Below, piece by piece: positions 8,048-16,122 of a stretch of 19,105 bases of DNA. This DNA is from Rhodospirillaceae bacterium (GTDB lineage: Bacteria > Pseudomonadota > Alphaproteobacteria > UBA8366 > GCA-2717185). The stretch is from contig PBDC01000014.1 of NCBI GenBank assembly GCA_002717185.1, positions 1-19,105 on the forward strand. Direction: 5' to 3'. A model generated the notes under the pieces. The model was not told where the DNA came from and did no database searches. It worked only from the letters and a program-made list of their open reading frames with translations. The position numbers were made by a program, and so were the translations under genes. Within the stretch, counting starts at the first letter, position 1, and every line of letters starts with the position of its first letter.

Positions 8048-9781
8048 CTATCGCCGTCCGCCGGCACGTTGCTTTTCGGTAGCGGAAGTCTCAACCGCAC
8101 CCTCCTTCAGCACCACACCGTAAATCTCCAACGCATTTGTTTCGCTGACGATGCCATCTTTGACGTCAGCCAGCACCAACTCGGGATCGCGCTCGAACGG
8201 ATCGCCCCAACCACCACCGCCCGGCGCGAGCATCTCCAAACGAGACGGCGCGATATGGCGTACGCCGTAGGTCGGCGGTGTTAGCGGCTCCCCGCCGTCC
8301 GGTGTCACCTTCATGCTACCCATGGCGCCGTCGCCGCCGCCATCCATGCCAAATCCGGTCGGCATCGAATAACCCTCACCGCGGAAGGCGTATTGCACTG
8401 GCGCGAAGATATCGACGGCGTAGTTGCCACCCGCACCGCCACGGAACTTACCTGCTCCCGCAGCATCTTGGCGCAATTCCTGGCGCACGAAGCGTATCGG
8501 AAAAAGTTGCTCGAAAGTCTCCGCATTAGGGATGCGCAGCCCACAAAGGCTGTTCAGCCCACCCTGCTGTGGAAATCCATCACGGCCATCCACCGCACCG
8601 CCACCCGACGACCCGAACCAGTGATACATGACAAAAGTGTTGCCGTCCGCGCCGACACCGGAGGTAATTGGGAAAGCGTTTTTGCCCCATCCGGCGCAGC
8701 TTCGAGCCGGGTCCGCCTTGGACAGGGCGCGCCAAACCGCATGAATGATCTCGCAAGCGGGGAACACCGTGTTCATGGTCATCGGCGCCGGCGGACGAGG
8801 GTTCACGATCGTGCCTTCTGGCGCAATTATCCTGACATTGCGGTAGGTGCCCTCATTACGCGGGATCGCCGGGTCAAAAAAAGCGGACAGCGCCATGTAT
8901 ACAGATGAATAGGTGTTGGCGAACGAGCTGTTCTTGAAGCCGCGGATCTGTTCGTGGCTACCGGTGAAGTCAACGGTCATCGCGTCGCCCGTGATTGTCA
9001 CCGCCACTCGGATCGGGATGTCCATCGGCTCGAAACAGTCATTATCGAACCGGTCCTCACCCAGATAGGTACCGTCCGCCAGTTCCGTGATCGCCGCCTG
9101 CAAGCGTTTGTCGGCATGGTCGAGGATACCCTCCATATAGGCGAGCCCATGCGCGACGCCGAGCTCAGAGAGGTGCTCCGCGATCTGCTCTGCGCCGATC
9201 CGCGTCGCTCCCAGCATGGCGCGCAGATCACCATCCAAATAGTGCGGGGTGCGGCAATTTATCAGCAGTAACTGCCAGACATCCTCGCGGATATCGCCGT
9301 GGTCGACTAGCTTAAGCGGCGGCAGGCGGATGCCCTCGTGAAAAATCTCTTCGGCCTCCGGATTGTAGGTGCCAGCCGCACCACCGCCGATATCCGACTG
9401 GTGCGCCCGTATGCAGGAGAAGGCGACTAGGGTACCATCACAAAAGACCGGCCGCAGAATGACCCAGTCCGGCAGGTGGTTGCCGCCTGCAACATAAGGG
9501 TCACTCAACAGGAAGGCGTCTTCTTCGGTAATTGTGTCGCCGAAAGCAGCGATCAGCGCGCGCGCCGCGAAGCCACCGCCACCGGTGTGGATCGGGATGC
9601 CGTCGGCCTGGGCAACGATTGTTCCTTCACGGTCGGTCAGGTAGCAGGAAAAATCATGCGCGTGGTTGAAGATCGGGCTGCGCGCCGTCCGGGTCATGAC
9701 CCAGCCCATCTGCTTAGTGATATGGTCGAGCCGGTTCTGCACCAGCGCCAGAGTGACTGCATCGAGCGCCTTATCAGCCAT
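8048..9781 (-). CDS. hyuB: Hydantoinase B/oxoprolinase family protein (HyuB)
   Basis: This 577-residue protein is the B subunit of the hydantoinase/oxoprolinase family, which also includes subunits of acetone and acetophenone carboxylases. With HyuA it forms an ATP-using enzyme that typically opens N-methylhydantoin or 5-oxoproline rings. Typical sequence includes RTARSPIFNHAHDFSC near residues 31-46, GIPIHTGG, SDPYVAGGNHLPDW, IRAHQSDIGGGAAGTYN and the Gly-rich tail ending GGGGWGDPFERDP. The length is usual. The ATG (9779-9781) overlaps the end of hyuA by 8 bases, indicating translational coupling, and the M81 gene follows within 13 bases. The true substrate cannot be read from sequence. Confidence 0.93.
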   Translation of the reverse strand: MADKALDAVTLALVQNRLDHITKQMGWVMTRTARSPIFNHAHDFSCYLTDREGTIVAQADGIPIHTGGGGFAARALIAAFGDTITEEDAFLLSDPYVAGGNHLPDWVILRPVFCDGTLVAFSCIRAHQSDIGGGAAGTYNPEAEEIFHEGIRLPPLKLVDHGDIREDVWQLLLINCRTPHYLDGDLRAMLGATRIGAEQIAEHLSELGVAHGLAYMEGILDHADKRLQAAITELADGTYLGEDRFDNDCFEPMDIPIRVAVTITGDAMTVDFTGSHEQIRGFKNSSFANTYSSVYMALSAFFDPAIPRNEGTYRNVRIIAPEGTIVNPRPPAPMTMNTVFPACEIIHAVWRALSKADPARSCAGWGKNAFPITSGVGADGNTFVMYHWFGSSGGGAVDGRDGFPQQGGLNSLCGLRIPNAETFEQLFPIRFVRQELRQDAAGAGKFRGGAGGNYAVDIFAPVQYAFRGEGYSMPTGFGMDGGGDGAMGSMKVTPDGGEPLTPPTYGVRHIAPSRLEMLAPGGGGWGDPFERDPELVLADVKDGIVSETNALEIYGVVLKEGAVETSATEKQRAGGRR

Positions 9782-11834
9782 CGCTGCCTCCGAGATGAAT
9801 CATAAAGTTGTTAGCCGCATCGACTTCCAACCAGTCATCTGTGCCAATCAGTGCTGTTGTCGTATGCTCCGCGATGAGCGCGGGGCCGGCTATCCGGTGT
9901 CCCGGCCTCAGGTCGGCACCATCGAAAACGTCGATCTCGGCGCAGCCGTTTTCGAGATAGACCGTGCGGCGTTCAACGGGCGCCGGAGCGCTGTCCGAGC
10001 GGCCCGCCTGCGGTGCTTCCACATGAGGCAAGAGGCCCGTGCCAGCGACCCTGAGCGCGGTCATCTCCAGAATACCGTCCGGCTGAATATGGCCAAACAG
10101 CCGGTCGTACTCCACCTCAAACCGTTGTCGGATCTGAGCATTATCGACGCTGTCGATGGGTATGCGGACGTCCCAGCTCTGCCCTGTATAGCGCAGGTCC
10201 ATCTCCCGCGCGCAATCAACCCTCGGGGCACCACTGGCCTCGAGTTGCGCCATAGCATCGGCTTCCAATTCAGCGAAGATTTTTTCCAGCTCCTGGCTTG
10301 TCACATCCTCCAGGCGGCTGTAGCGGGTGCGCACGAAATCGAGCCGAAGGTCGGTGTTCAGCATGCCTAGTGCGCAGAAGACACCGGACAGGCGTGGGAT
10401 GTAGACGGCCCGGCAGCCCAGCATGCGGCCGACCGACGCGCCGTGCATAGGCCCTGCACCGCCGGACGCGACGAGCGTGAAATCGCGCGGGTCGTAGCCA
10501 CGCTGGATGCTGATCTGCTGCAAGGCGTGCAGCAAATTCTGTTCCAGCAGACGGATAATACCGGACGCTGCCGCATCGAGATCAATACCAAGCGGGCCAG
10601 CGACTTTTTCCGAAACCACGACCTTCGCACGCTCTTCATCCAAACTCACCGCACCACCCGCATAGGGGCCCGGTTTGAGCCGGCCGAGTACAAGCAGCGC
10701 ATCCGTGACCGTCGGTTCCGTGCCGCCTAACCCATAGCAAGCGGGGCCCGGGTTAGCGCCAGCGCCACGTGGCCCGACGAATAGCAGTCCGGCGGAATCA
10801 ACCCCCGCGATGGTGCCGCCGCCGGCCCCTATCGTGTGAATATCAACCGACGGTAACGCGAGTGGATAGCCTTCGATCTTGATCTCATCACTAACCGCGA
10901 CATCACCGCGGTACATCAGCAGCGCGTCGCAGCTAGTCCCACCGATCTCCATAGAAATCAAATTATCTGATCCGATTGCTTTGCGATAAAAGGAAAGCGC
11001 GCCGACACCCGCAGCCGGCCCGGACAATAACAGCGACACTGGTCGTTCAACGATCCGCTCCAACGGGATGACCCCACCATTGTTCTGGGTCAACAGAATA
11101 GGTCGTAACAGGCCGAGCTCGCTCAGCCGTTGGTTTAGGTTCTGCAGATAGGTCGCAGTACGCGGCGCTACATAGGCATTCACGGCCGCCGTCGAGCTAC
11201 GCTCGTACTCACCAATCACGGGCGCGATTTCATGCGACACGGAGACCCAATCCCAATGAGCGCGCAGTTCCTCAGCACAGGTCTGCTCATGCAAGGCGTT
11301 AGCGAAACTATTAAACAAGCAAATTGCAATCGACTCGACACCTTCTCGCTCAAATACGGTACGGATTTCCGCGATGTCTTCGTGTTCGAGCGGCTGGAAG
11401 ACGCTGCCGTCGGCATCTACTCGCCCACGAACCGGCAAGCGCAGATGCCGCGGCACCAAGACTGGTGGGTTCGGCTCACGATGCGCCCAGACATCGTCGC
11501 GCCAGCCGCGCCGGATCTCCAGACTGTCACGGAAGCCCTCCGTGGTCAGCAGGCCTACCTTTGCGCCCTTACGCTCGATCAGAGTGTTGGTCGCAATCGT
11601 CGAACCATGCACGAACAGCTCACAGCAGGTTAGAATGTCGAGAACCTCACTACCGAATTGTGCGGCAGCCAGTTCTAGCGCCGCGATCACACCGCTCGCC
11701 GGATCGACGGGCACCGACGGCGCCTTGAAAACGAAGGTCTCACCGGCCCCATCTATCATCACTAGGTCAGTGAAAGTCCCCCCAACATCGACGCCGATAC
11801 GCCAGGTGGTACCGTGCGAACCATTGGCAATCAT
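9774..11834 (-). CDS. hyuA: Hydantoinase A/oxoprolinase family protein (HyuA)
   Basis: This is the ATP-binding partner of HyuB, a 686-residue actin/Hsp70-like ATPase-fold protein. The phosphate-binding loop GVDVGGTFTD (14-23), the second signature EIGGTSCDALL and the GAGGGTIAGVD / NPGPACYGLGGTEPTVTDA stretch are all as in the family, and the C-terminal domain is present. The ATG at 11832-11834 is preferred because GAGG lies about 12 bases upstream and the start falls only four bases after the stop of the preceding gene. The longer frame adds 13 residues inside that gene. It is the third gene of the operon. Activity could be hydantoin, oxoproline or another lactam ring hydrolysis, or ATP-dependent carboxylation; the family name does not separate these. 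Confidence 0.93.
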   Translation of the reverse strand: MIANGSHGTTWRIGVDVGGTFTDLVMIDGAGETFVFKAPSVPVDPASGVIAALELAAAQFGSEVLDILTCCELFVHGSTIATNTLIERKGAKVGLLTTEGFRDSLEIRRGWRDDVWAHREPNPPVLVPRHLRLPVRGRVDADGSVFQPLEHEDIAEIRTVFEREGVESIAICLFNSFANALHEQTCAEELRAHWDWVSVSHEIAPVIGEYERSSTAAVNAYVAPRTATYLQNLNQRLSELGLLRPILLTQNNGGVIPLERIVERPVSLLLSGPAAGVGALSFYRKAIGSDNLISMEIGGTSCDALLMYRGDVAVSDEIKIEGYPLALPSVDIHTIGAGGGTIAGVDSAGLLFVGPRGAGANPGPACYGLGGTEPTVTDALLVLGRLKPGPYAGGAVSLDEERAKVVVSEKVAGPLGIDLDAAASGIIRLLEQNLLHALQQISIQRGYDPRDFTLVASGGAGPMHGASVGRMLGCRAVYIPRLSGVFCALGMLNTDLRLDFVRTRYSRLEDVTSQELEKIFAELEADAMAQLEASGAPRVDCAREMDLRYTGQSWDVRIPIDSVDNAQIRQRFEVEYDRLFGHIQPDGILEMTALRVAGTGLLPHVEAPQAGRSDSAPAPVERRTVYLENGCAEIDVFDGADLRPGHRIAGPALIAEHTTTALIGTDDWLEVDAANNFMIHLGGSDG

Positions 11835-11838
11835 TTTA

Positions 11839-12585
11839 TTAGTAATCCTCCAAAAGCGAGCCGAAACCTGCAATACGGTCGTCGATACCGTTCATACGCA
11901 GCGCGTGCCAGTAGGTTGCCGTGTTGATCGCAAGGACCGGTTTGTCGAGCCAGAATTCGGCCATCGGCGCCAGATCGGCAAAGGCGAGGTTGGTACCAAC
12001 CTGCAGTATCGCCTCCACCTGCGGATCATTCAGACGTATCACCGCGTCGCGCATCTGTTCGCCCGTAACATGGGCAATCGCCGTCGGGCTCTCGCATTTA
12101 AACCCTTCGATAGCCAGCACCTCGAACCCGGTTTCAGTAAAGAACTTGCGCACTTCCTCGTCGCCAACAGGCATGTAGGGGGTCATCACCGCGATCCGCT
12201 TAATGTCGCCATAGCAGCGGAGTGCCCCCTGCGATGCATCGGAACCCGTGGTCACCGCCATACCAGCCCGGGCCTCCAACTTTGCCTTGAGCTCGATCGA
12301 TCCCGCGAGCCCTCCCCAGAACGTTTCGGATGACATCCCCATCACCACATGGTTGGGCCGTGCAGTCATCACCCGATCGACTGCCTGCATCAGTTCGGCG
12401 CGAATGCGTCCCATCAGCAGCTCAAAATCATCGTCACCGCCAAGCGGATCATCCGGAATATGGATGCGAGAGAAATGGCTTGTTACGCCATGCGGACTCA
12501 TCGAATCGAATTCCGGCTGCACGATCGTATTTGTCGACGGCGCAATGACACCGAGCTTCATGCGGTACCCAAGTCGATCCACCAC
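11839..12585 (-). CDS. Asp/Glu racemase-superfamily protein (maleate isomerase/arylmalonate decarboxylase-like)
   Basis: This protein of about 248 residues has the pseudo-twofold fold of the Asp/Glu/hydantoin racemase superfamily. DRLGYRMKLGVIAPSTNT (3-20) matches the start of maleate isomerase-like members. The two catalytic cysteines of the family are not in place: the first position (YACTS-type motif) reads GMSSETFWGG (83-92) and the second (CTNL-type motif) reads VGTNL (196-200). Cys124 and Cys164 lie elsewhere. Canonical two-base racemisation or maleate isomerisation is therefore unlikely. The likely start is GTG at 12583-12585, eight bases after a strong AGGGAGG, and it keeps the conserved RLGYR. 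ATG 12559-12561 would remove it, and the frame further upstream runs into the ADH gene. It lies between adh and hyuA in the operon. Hydantoin racemase belongs to this superfamily, which makes the context meaningful. Confidence 0.8.
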   Translation of the reverse strand: MVDRLGYRMKLGVIAPSTNTIVQPEFDSMSPHGVTSHFSRIHIPDDPLGGDDDFELLMGRIRAELMQAVDRVMTARPNHVVMGMSSETFWGGLAGSIELKAKLEARAGMAVTTGSDASQGALRCYGDIKRIAVMTPYMPVGDEEVRKFFTETGFEVLAIEGFKCESPTAIAHVTGEQMRDAVIRLNDPQVEAILQVGTNLAFADLAPMAEFWLDKPVLAINTATYWHALRMNGIDDRIAGFGSLLEDY

Positions 12586-12593
12586 CCTGTCAC

Positions 12594-12600
12594 CCTCCCT
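12594..12600 (-). promoter_or_regulatory. Shine-Dalgarno site of the racemase-fold gene, overlapping the ADH stop
   Basis: The minus strand reads AGGGAGG, eight bases before the tandem GTG GTG at 12580-12585. It overlaps the TAG stop of the alcohol dehydrogenase (12599-12601), so terminating ribosomes could reinitiate. It favours a GTG start over the internal ATG at 12561. Confidence 0.7.
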
Positions 12601-13651
12601 AGTTTGGCGTGATGACGCCCTTGCCGGTCGACTGGGTATCGAACAGCTTATAAGCCTCTTCGGCCTGGCCCAGGGTCCAGCGGTCAGTGAACAACTTGCC
12701 AACATCGATTTTGCGGTCAGCGACAAACTCCGCGCAATCGGCTTGTCCGTTCTTCGAGAAAGTCCAGGAACCGACCAAGGTAATTTGACGACGCAGCAGG
12801 TCGGCGCTTACATCAAAAGTGACTTCTCCGCGCTCGCCGACGAAACAGGCTGTACCCCAGGAGCGGGCAGCCTGAACCGCTGCACGGCGTGCGGACGGTG
12901 CCGAAGAACAATCGAGCGTCTTTTGGGCCCCCTCGCCATGGGTCAGCTCACGAATCGCCTCGACCGGATCGTTCGATTCCGGGCCGATGACCTCATGTGC
13001 CCCGAACTCCTTGGCCAGCTCGCGGCGCTCTGCCGAGGTGTCGAGGGCAATCACCCGCGCGCCCATCGCCACCGCCAGCTGCGTCGCCGACAGGCCAACC
13101 GGGCCCTGGCCGAAGATCGCGATCGTCTCGTCGCCATGCAAGGAGAGGCGGCGTAAAGCACCGTAAGCTGTCCCCGTACCGCACGAGATCGCTGCACCTA
13201 CCTCAAAGGACAAATCGTCCGGTAGCGGCACCAAGGTACTGACCGGTACTTTCATATATTTCGCGTGCGCCCCATGGCCGCCGGAACCAAAGACGGTCGC
13301 ACCGTCGAGGCACATTTGCGCCCAGCCAGCGGAGCAGTGCTTGCAAGTGCCACAGCCTTCGTAGTGATGGTCCATCACACGCTGGTCAATTCGCGCCTCG
13401 TGCTCCAGCACGTTTGCACCGACCGCGGCAACAACACCACAGGGTTCATGACCCGCGATAGTCGGCTCGGTACTACGCCTGACACCACCCGCTTGAGGGT
13501 CGCCCGCGCTCGACCGTCGGTATTGGTGCAAATCGCTGCCGCACATACCAGACGCCTTGATTTCCAACACTACTTCGCGCGGCCCCGGTTCCGGATCCGG
13601 GAACTCCATGATTTCCAGCTTCCGATCACCCGTAAATACGACACCGCGCAT
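12599..13651 (-). CDS. Zinc-dependent alcohol dehydrogenase (MDR family)
   Basis: This 350-residue protein is a medium-chain Zn-dependent NAD(P) dehydrogenase. Catalytic zinc ligands are visible as Cys37 (GMCGSD) and His68-Glu69 (AGHEP), with Cys157 (ISCGTGTAY) a possible third. The structural zinc lobe has four cysteines at 100, 103, 106 and 114 (GCGTCKHC...C). The nucleotide-binding loop is GQGPVG (181-186), followed by Asp204-type ALDTS, which hints at NAD rather than NADP. The ATG at 13649-13651 is preceded by GGAGAG at a suitable distance. It is the first gene of the operon. The substrate is not deducible; the threonine/sorbitol dehydrogenase branch is the closest impression. Confidence 0.9.
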   Translation of the reverse strand: MRGVVFTGDRKLEIMEFPDPEPGPREVVLEIKASGMCGSDLHQYRRSSAGDPQAGGVRRSTEPTIAGHEPCGVVAAVGANVLEHEARIDQRVMDHHYEGCGTCKHCSAGWAQMCLDGATVFGSGGHGAHAKYMKVPVSTLVPLPDDLSFEVGAAISCGTGTAYGALRRLSLHGDETIAIFGQGPVGLSATQLAVAMGARVIALDTSAERRELAKEFGAHEVIGPESNDPVEAIRELTHGEGAQKTLDCSSAPSARRAAVQAARSWGTACFVGERGEVTFDVSADLLRRQITLVGSWTFSKNGQADCAEFVADRKIDVGKLFTDRWTLGQAEEAYKLFDTQSTGKGVITPN

Positions 13652-13784
13652 GCTTTCTCTCCCTTTACCGCTTTATCCCATAATCTTCAGCTTACCCGAT
13701 CAGCCCCGCGACGCCAGCCTATCCGTTGTCGCCAGCGATCCGATCGGGCACACTCCGCCGCCCTGGAACCTTGGGACATCGCCT

Positions 13785-14654
13785 GTGCGGGTTTTGGCGC
13801 CACTGCTATTCGTCTTGCTATGGAGCGGCGCCTTCATTGCCGTGCGCGCCGGCGTGCAAGACGTCTCACCAATCACCTTTCTGGCGAGCCGCTTCACCCT
13901 GGCGGCGCTAATCCTGCTTCCTGCCTGCTTAATCTTGCATTCGTCCAGCAACTGGCAGGAGGTCCGGCGTCTCTGGCCACATCTGACGGTGTCCGGAATT
14001 CTGCTCAACGGCGCCTATCTATCGGCAGCGCATTGGGCGATGGTCGACATCTCGGCAGCCAGTATGGCCCTAATTGGGTCGTTGCAGCCTCTGCTGATCG
14101 CCTTCCTCTCAGGTCCGGTGTTGGGTGATCGCTTTCGCTCCCTACAGTGGGCGGGATTCCTGCTCGGTACAACTGGCGTCGTCGTCGTCGCCGGCATAAA
14201 TGTTGTCGATCTCGGCCACACGCGCGGCGTGACCTGGGGCGTACTTTCTTGCTTCAGTTTCGTCGCAGGGACGCTCTATTACGCTCGCTTCTGCAAAAGC
14301 TCGAGCTTAGTGACGACGAATGGCGTCCAACTTACCGCTGCTGCTGTCTTCTGCTGGATCATCGTGCTGGGCTTCGAGGATATCACCTTTTCACCAACCC
14401 CACCCGCCATCTGGAGCTTCATCTTCCTGACGCTCGGTGTCTCGCTCGGCGGCATGGGCCTCTATCTCTACATGCTGAAAAACGGAACCGCCGGCAAAGT
14501 CGCTGCAAATTTCTATATTACGCCAGGCCTCACCGCGGCCCTCGGATGGTTAATATTGGACGAGACATTGTCGCAGAACGCCCTCATAGGTTTCGGGCTG
14601 GCCATGATCGGGCTCTGGCTGGTCCATCGCGGGGCAAACCTTAACCATACGTGA
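13785..14654 (+). CDS. DMT superfamily (EamA) transporter
   Basis: This is an inner-membrane permease of the drug/metabolite transporter superfamily with two EamA repeats and about ten hydrophobic helices. The first helix starts LLFVLLWSGAFIAVRAG and the second repeat includes TWGVLSCFSFVAGTLYYAR. Family members export or import small metabolites such as amino acids; the substrate is unknown. The start is uncertain. GTG 13785 (GGGA about eight bases upstream) gives 289 residues with the first helix close to the N-terminus, as usual. The open frame reaches ATG 13650 and beyond, but that form has no Shine-Dalgarno site and overlaps the divergent ADH start. Being divergent from the ADH-hyu operon, it may move that pathway's substrate. 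Confidence 0.85.
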   Translation: MRVLAPLLFVLLWSGAFIAVRAGVQDVSPITFLASRFTLAALILLPACLILHSSSNWQEVRRLWPHLTVSGILLNGAYLSAAHWAMVDISAASMALIGSLQPLLIAFLSGPVLGDRFRSLQWAGFLLGTTGVVVVAGINVVDLGHTRGVTWGVLSCFSFVAGTLYYARFCKSSSLVTTNGVQLTAAAVFCWIIVLGFEDITFSPTPPAIWSFIFLTLGVSLGGMGLYLYMLKNGTAGKVAANFYITPGLTAALGWLILDETLSQNALIGFGLAMIGLWLVHRGANLNHT

Positions 14655-14914
14655 AAGAACGGCCCCCTGCCCTGATTATCAGCTCCAACGACGTCTCGCT
14701 TTAAGAGCTTCCGTAAAACGCGGTCCTCATCAAGTAAGGCGGCGTCCTGCCGGGATAAAGATTATAGAGACGGTCCATCGGAGTATCCGAATTCTTACGG
14801 ACCACTTCCTAGAACACTTCACTCAATCGCGTGACCTCGGACGTCGAAAGTCGGCAATTTTATAGGATGATGAGTCCTTCTAAGTGATAAAATGTAATCT
14901 CAGCATCACTCGTA
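14655..14914. other. Gap between convergent genes, no gene seen
   Basis: The 260 bases between the convergent DMT gene and CoA-transferase gene contain no credible ORF. An inverted repeat AGTGAT (14883-14888) / ATCACT (14905-14910) lies just past the CoA-transferase stop but has no U-run, so it is at most a weak terminator. Confidence 0.4.
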
Positions 14915-16120
14915 TCAGCCGACTACCCCATCCACTTTTAGAGCGGCCACGCTGATTGCTTCCATGCCGAGCCAGTCGGACAAGATCGCATCGGTGTGCT
15001 GGCCGATATCTGGTTCCAACAGGAGTCCTGGCGGGGTGCTGCCGGCAAAGCGCAGCGGGCTCGAAGGAAGGACGACCTTCCCCATCTCCGGATGTTCCAC
15101 ATAGTGCAACATGCCCCGCTCGTGCATATGCGCGTCCGCTGTGACTTCCAAGAGATCGCGCACGGGCGCGGCGGGTACGCGATTCTCCTTCAGGGTCGCG
15201 GCCACTTCGTATTTAGAACGCTCGCGGAGCCAGGGTGCCACCGCCGCATCAACTTCGTCTTCATGCTGGGCGCGTAATGCCTGGGTCGCGAAACGCGGAT
15301 CATCGGCCAATTCAGAACGGCCAACCACGTCGAGTAGGTTGGTCCAATGCACTTCGGTCACGCAGATGATCGCGACATGTCCGTCCACGCACTCATAGAC
15401 ATTGTAAGGAGCGGAACCACGGGTAGGATGCCGGTTGCCGCGTCGTTCCGGCTGTTTCCAACCATTGTTGTGCATGCTGGCCACGTTGCTGGCGAGCGCG
15501 GGATACAGCGCCTCCTGCATCGCAATTTCAACCAACCGTCCCTGACCCGTCACCGAGCGTTCGTAAAGGGCCGTCATAATGCCGGAATAGAGATGCACCC
15601 CGCCAAGGAAATCACAGATGGCCAGCCCGGTTTTTAGTGGTGGGCCGTCCGCTGGGCCGTTAATTCCCATCACGCCTCCAACTGCCTGGACCGTAAGGCC
15701 CATGGCCAGGTTGTCCTTGTCCGGTCCCGTTAAACCGTAACCGGTACCAGACGCGTAGATCAGCCGCGGATTTGCATCCATCAACACATCCGGCCCGACG
15801 CCAAGCCGCTCCATCGCACCCGGCGCAAAATTTTCCAGCAACACGTCGGCCTGCTCGGCCATTTCTATAAGCAACGCCTTGCCACGCTCAGCCTTCAAGT
15901 TAAGCGCGATACCCCGCTTGTTAGTATTCAACGCGGAGAAAGAAAGCGGCACCCCAAGCCCGCCACGTTTGCGCAGCGCCTCACCGCCGATCGGCTCTAC
16001 CTTGACCACATCAGCACCGCCATGCGCGAGCAGGAAGCCTGCATAGGGACCGTTATAAATCTGCCCCAGATCGAGAACCTTGACCCCTTTCAGCGGCGGT
16101 GTCGGTAGGCCTTGCGCCAT
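14915..16120 (-). CDS. CaiB/BaiF class III acyl-CoA transferase
   Basis: This 401-residue protein belongs to the class III CoA-transferases (formyl-CoA:oxalate transferase, CaiB), which move CoA between organic acids. Family features include VLDLGQIYNGPYAGFLLAHGG near the N-terminus, DVVKVEPIGG, LNTNKRGIALNLK (64-76) and ENFAPGAMERLG. The catalytic Asp is Asp170 in AICDFLGGVHLYSGI, matching Asp169 of formyl-CoA transferase. The ATG start is two bases after the ACAD stop, so the genes are cotranscribed, although the ribosome-binding site is weak. It is last in the operon after an enoyl-CoA hydratase and an acyl-CoA dehydrogenase. No CoA ligase is present, so this enzyme probably activates the pathway's acid using a downstream acyl-CoA as donor. 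The natural acid is unknown. Confidence 0.92.
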   Translation of the reverse strand: MAQGLPTPPLKGVKVLDLGQIYNGPYAGFLLAHGGADVVKVEPIGGEALRKRGGLGVPLSFSALNTNKRGIALNLKAERGKALLIEMAEQADVLLENFAPGAMERLGVGPDVLMDANPRLIYASGTGYGLTGPDKDNLAMGLTVQAVGGVMGINGPADGPPLKTGLAICDFLGGVHLYSGIMTALYERSVTGQGRLVEIAMQEALYPALASNVASMHNNGWKQPERRGNRHPTRGSAPYNVYECVDGHVAIICVTEVHWTNLLDVVGRSELADDPRFATQALRAQHEDEVDAAVAPWLRERSKYEVAATLKENRVPAAPVRDLLEVTADAHMHERGMLHYVEHPEMGKVVLPSSPLRFAGSTPPGLLLEPDIGQHTDAILSDWLGMEAISVAALKVDGVVG

Positions 16121-16122
16121 CG

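Noticed and set aside
11374..13156. Long + strand open frames (about 319 and 302 codons) at 11374-12333 and 12248-13156
   Set aside because: They lie antisense to hyuA, the racemase-fold gene and ADH, which have clear family motifs and ribosome-binding sites. Their translations are Ser/Arg/Pro-rich with no recognisable domain.
13265..14128. + strand open frame of 287 codons
   Set aside because: It is antisense to ADH and then out of frame with the DMT transporter. The composition is typical of a GC-rich shadow frame.
14868..14892. GATGAGTCC...GATAAAA as a hammerhead ribozyme core
   Set aside because: The required CUGAUGA is not intact, the stem II partner is absent and there is no correctly placed GAAA, so the resemblance is superficial.
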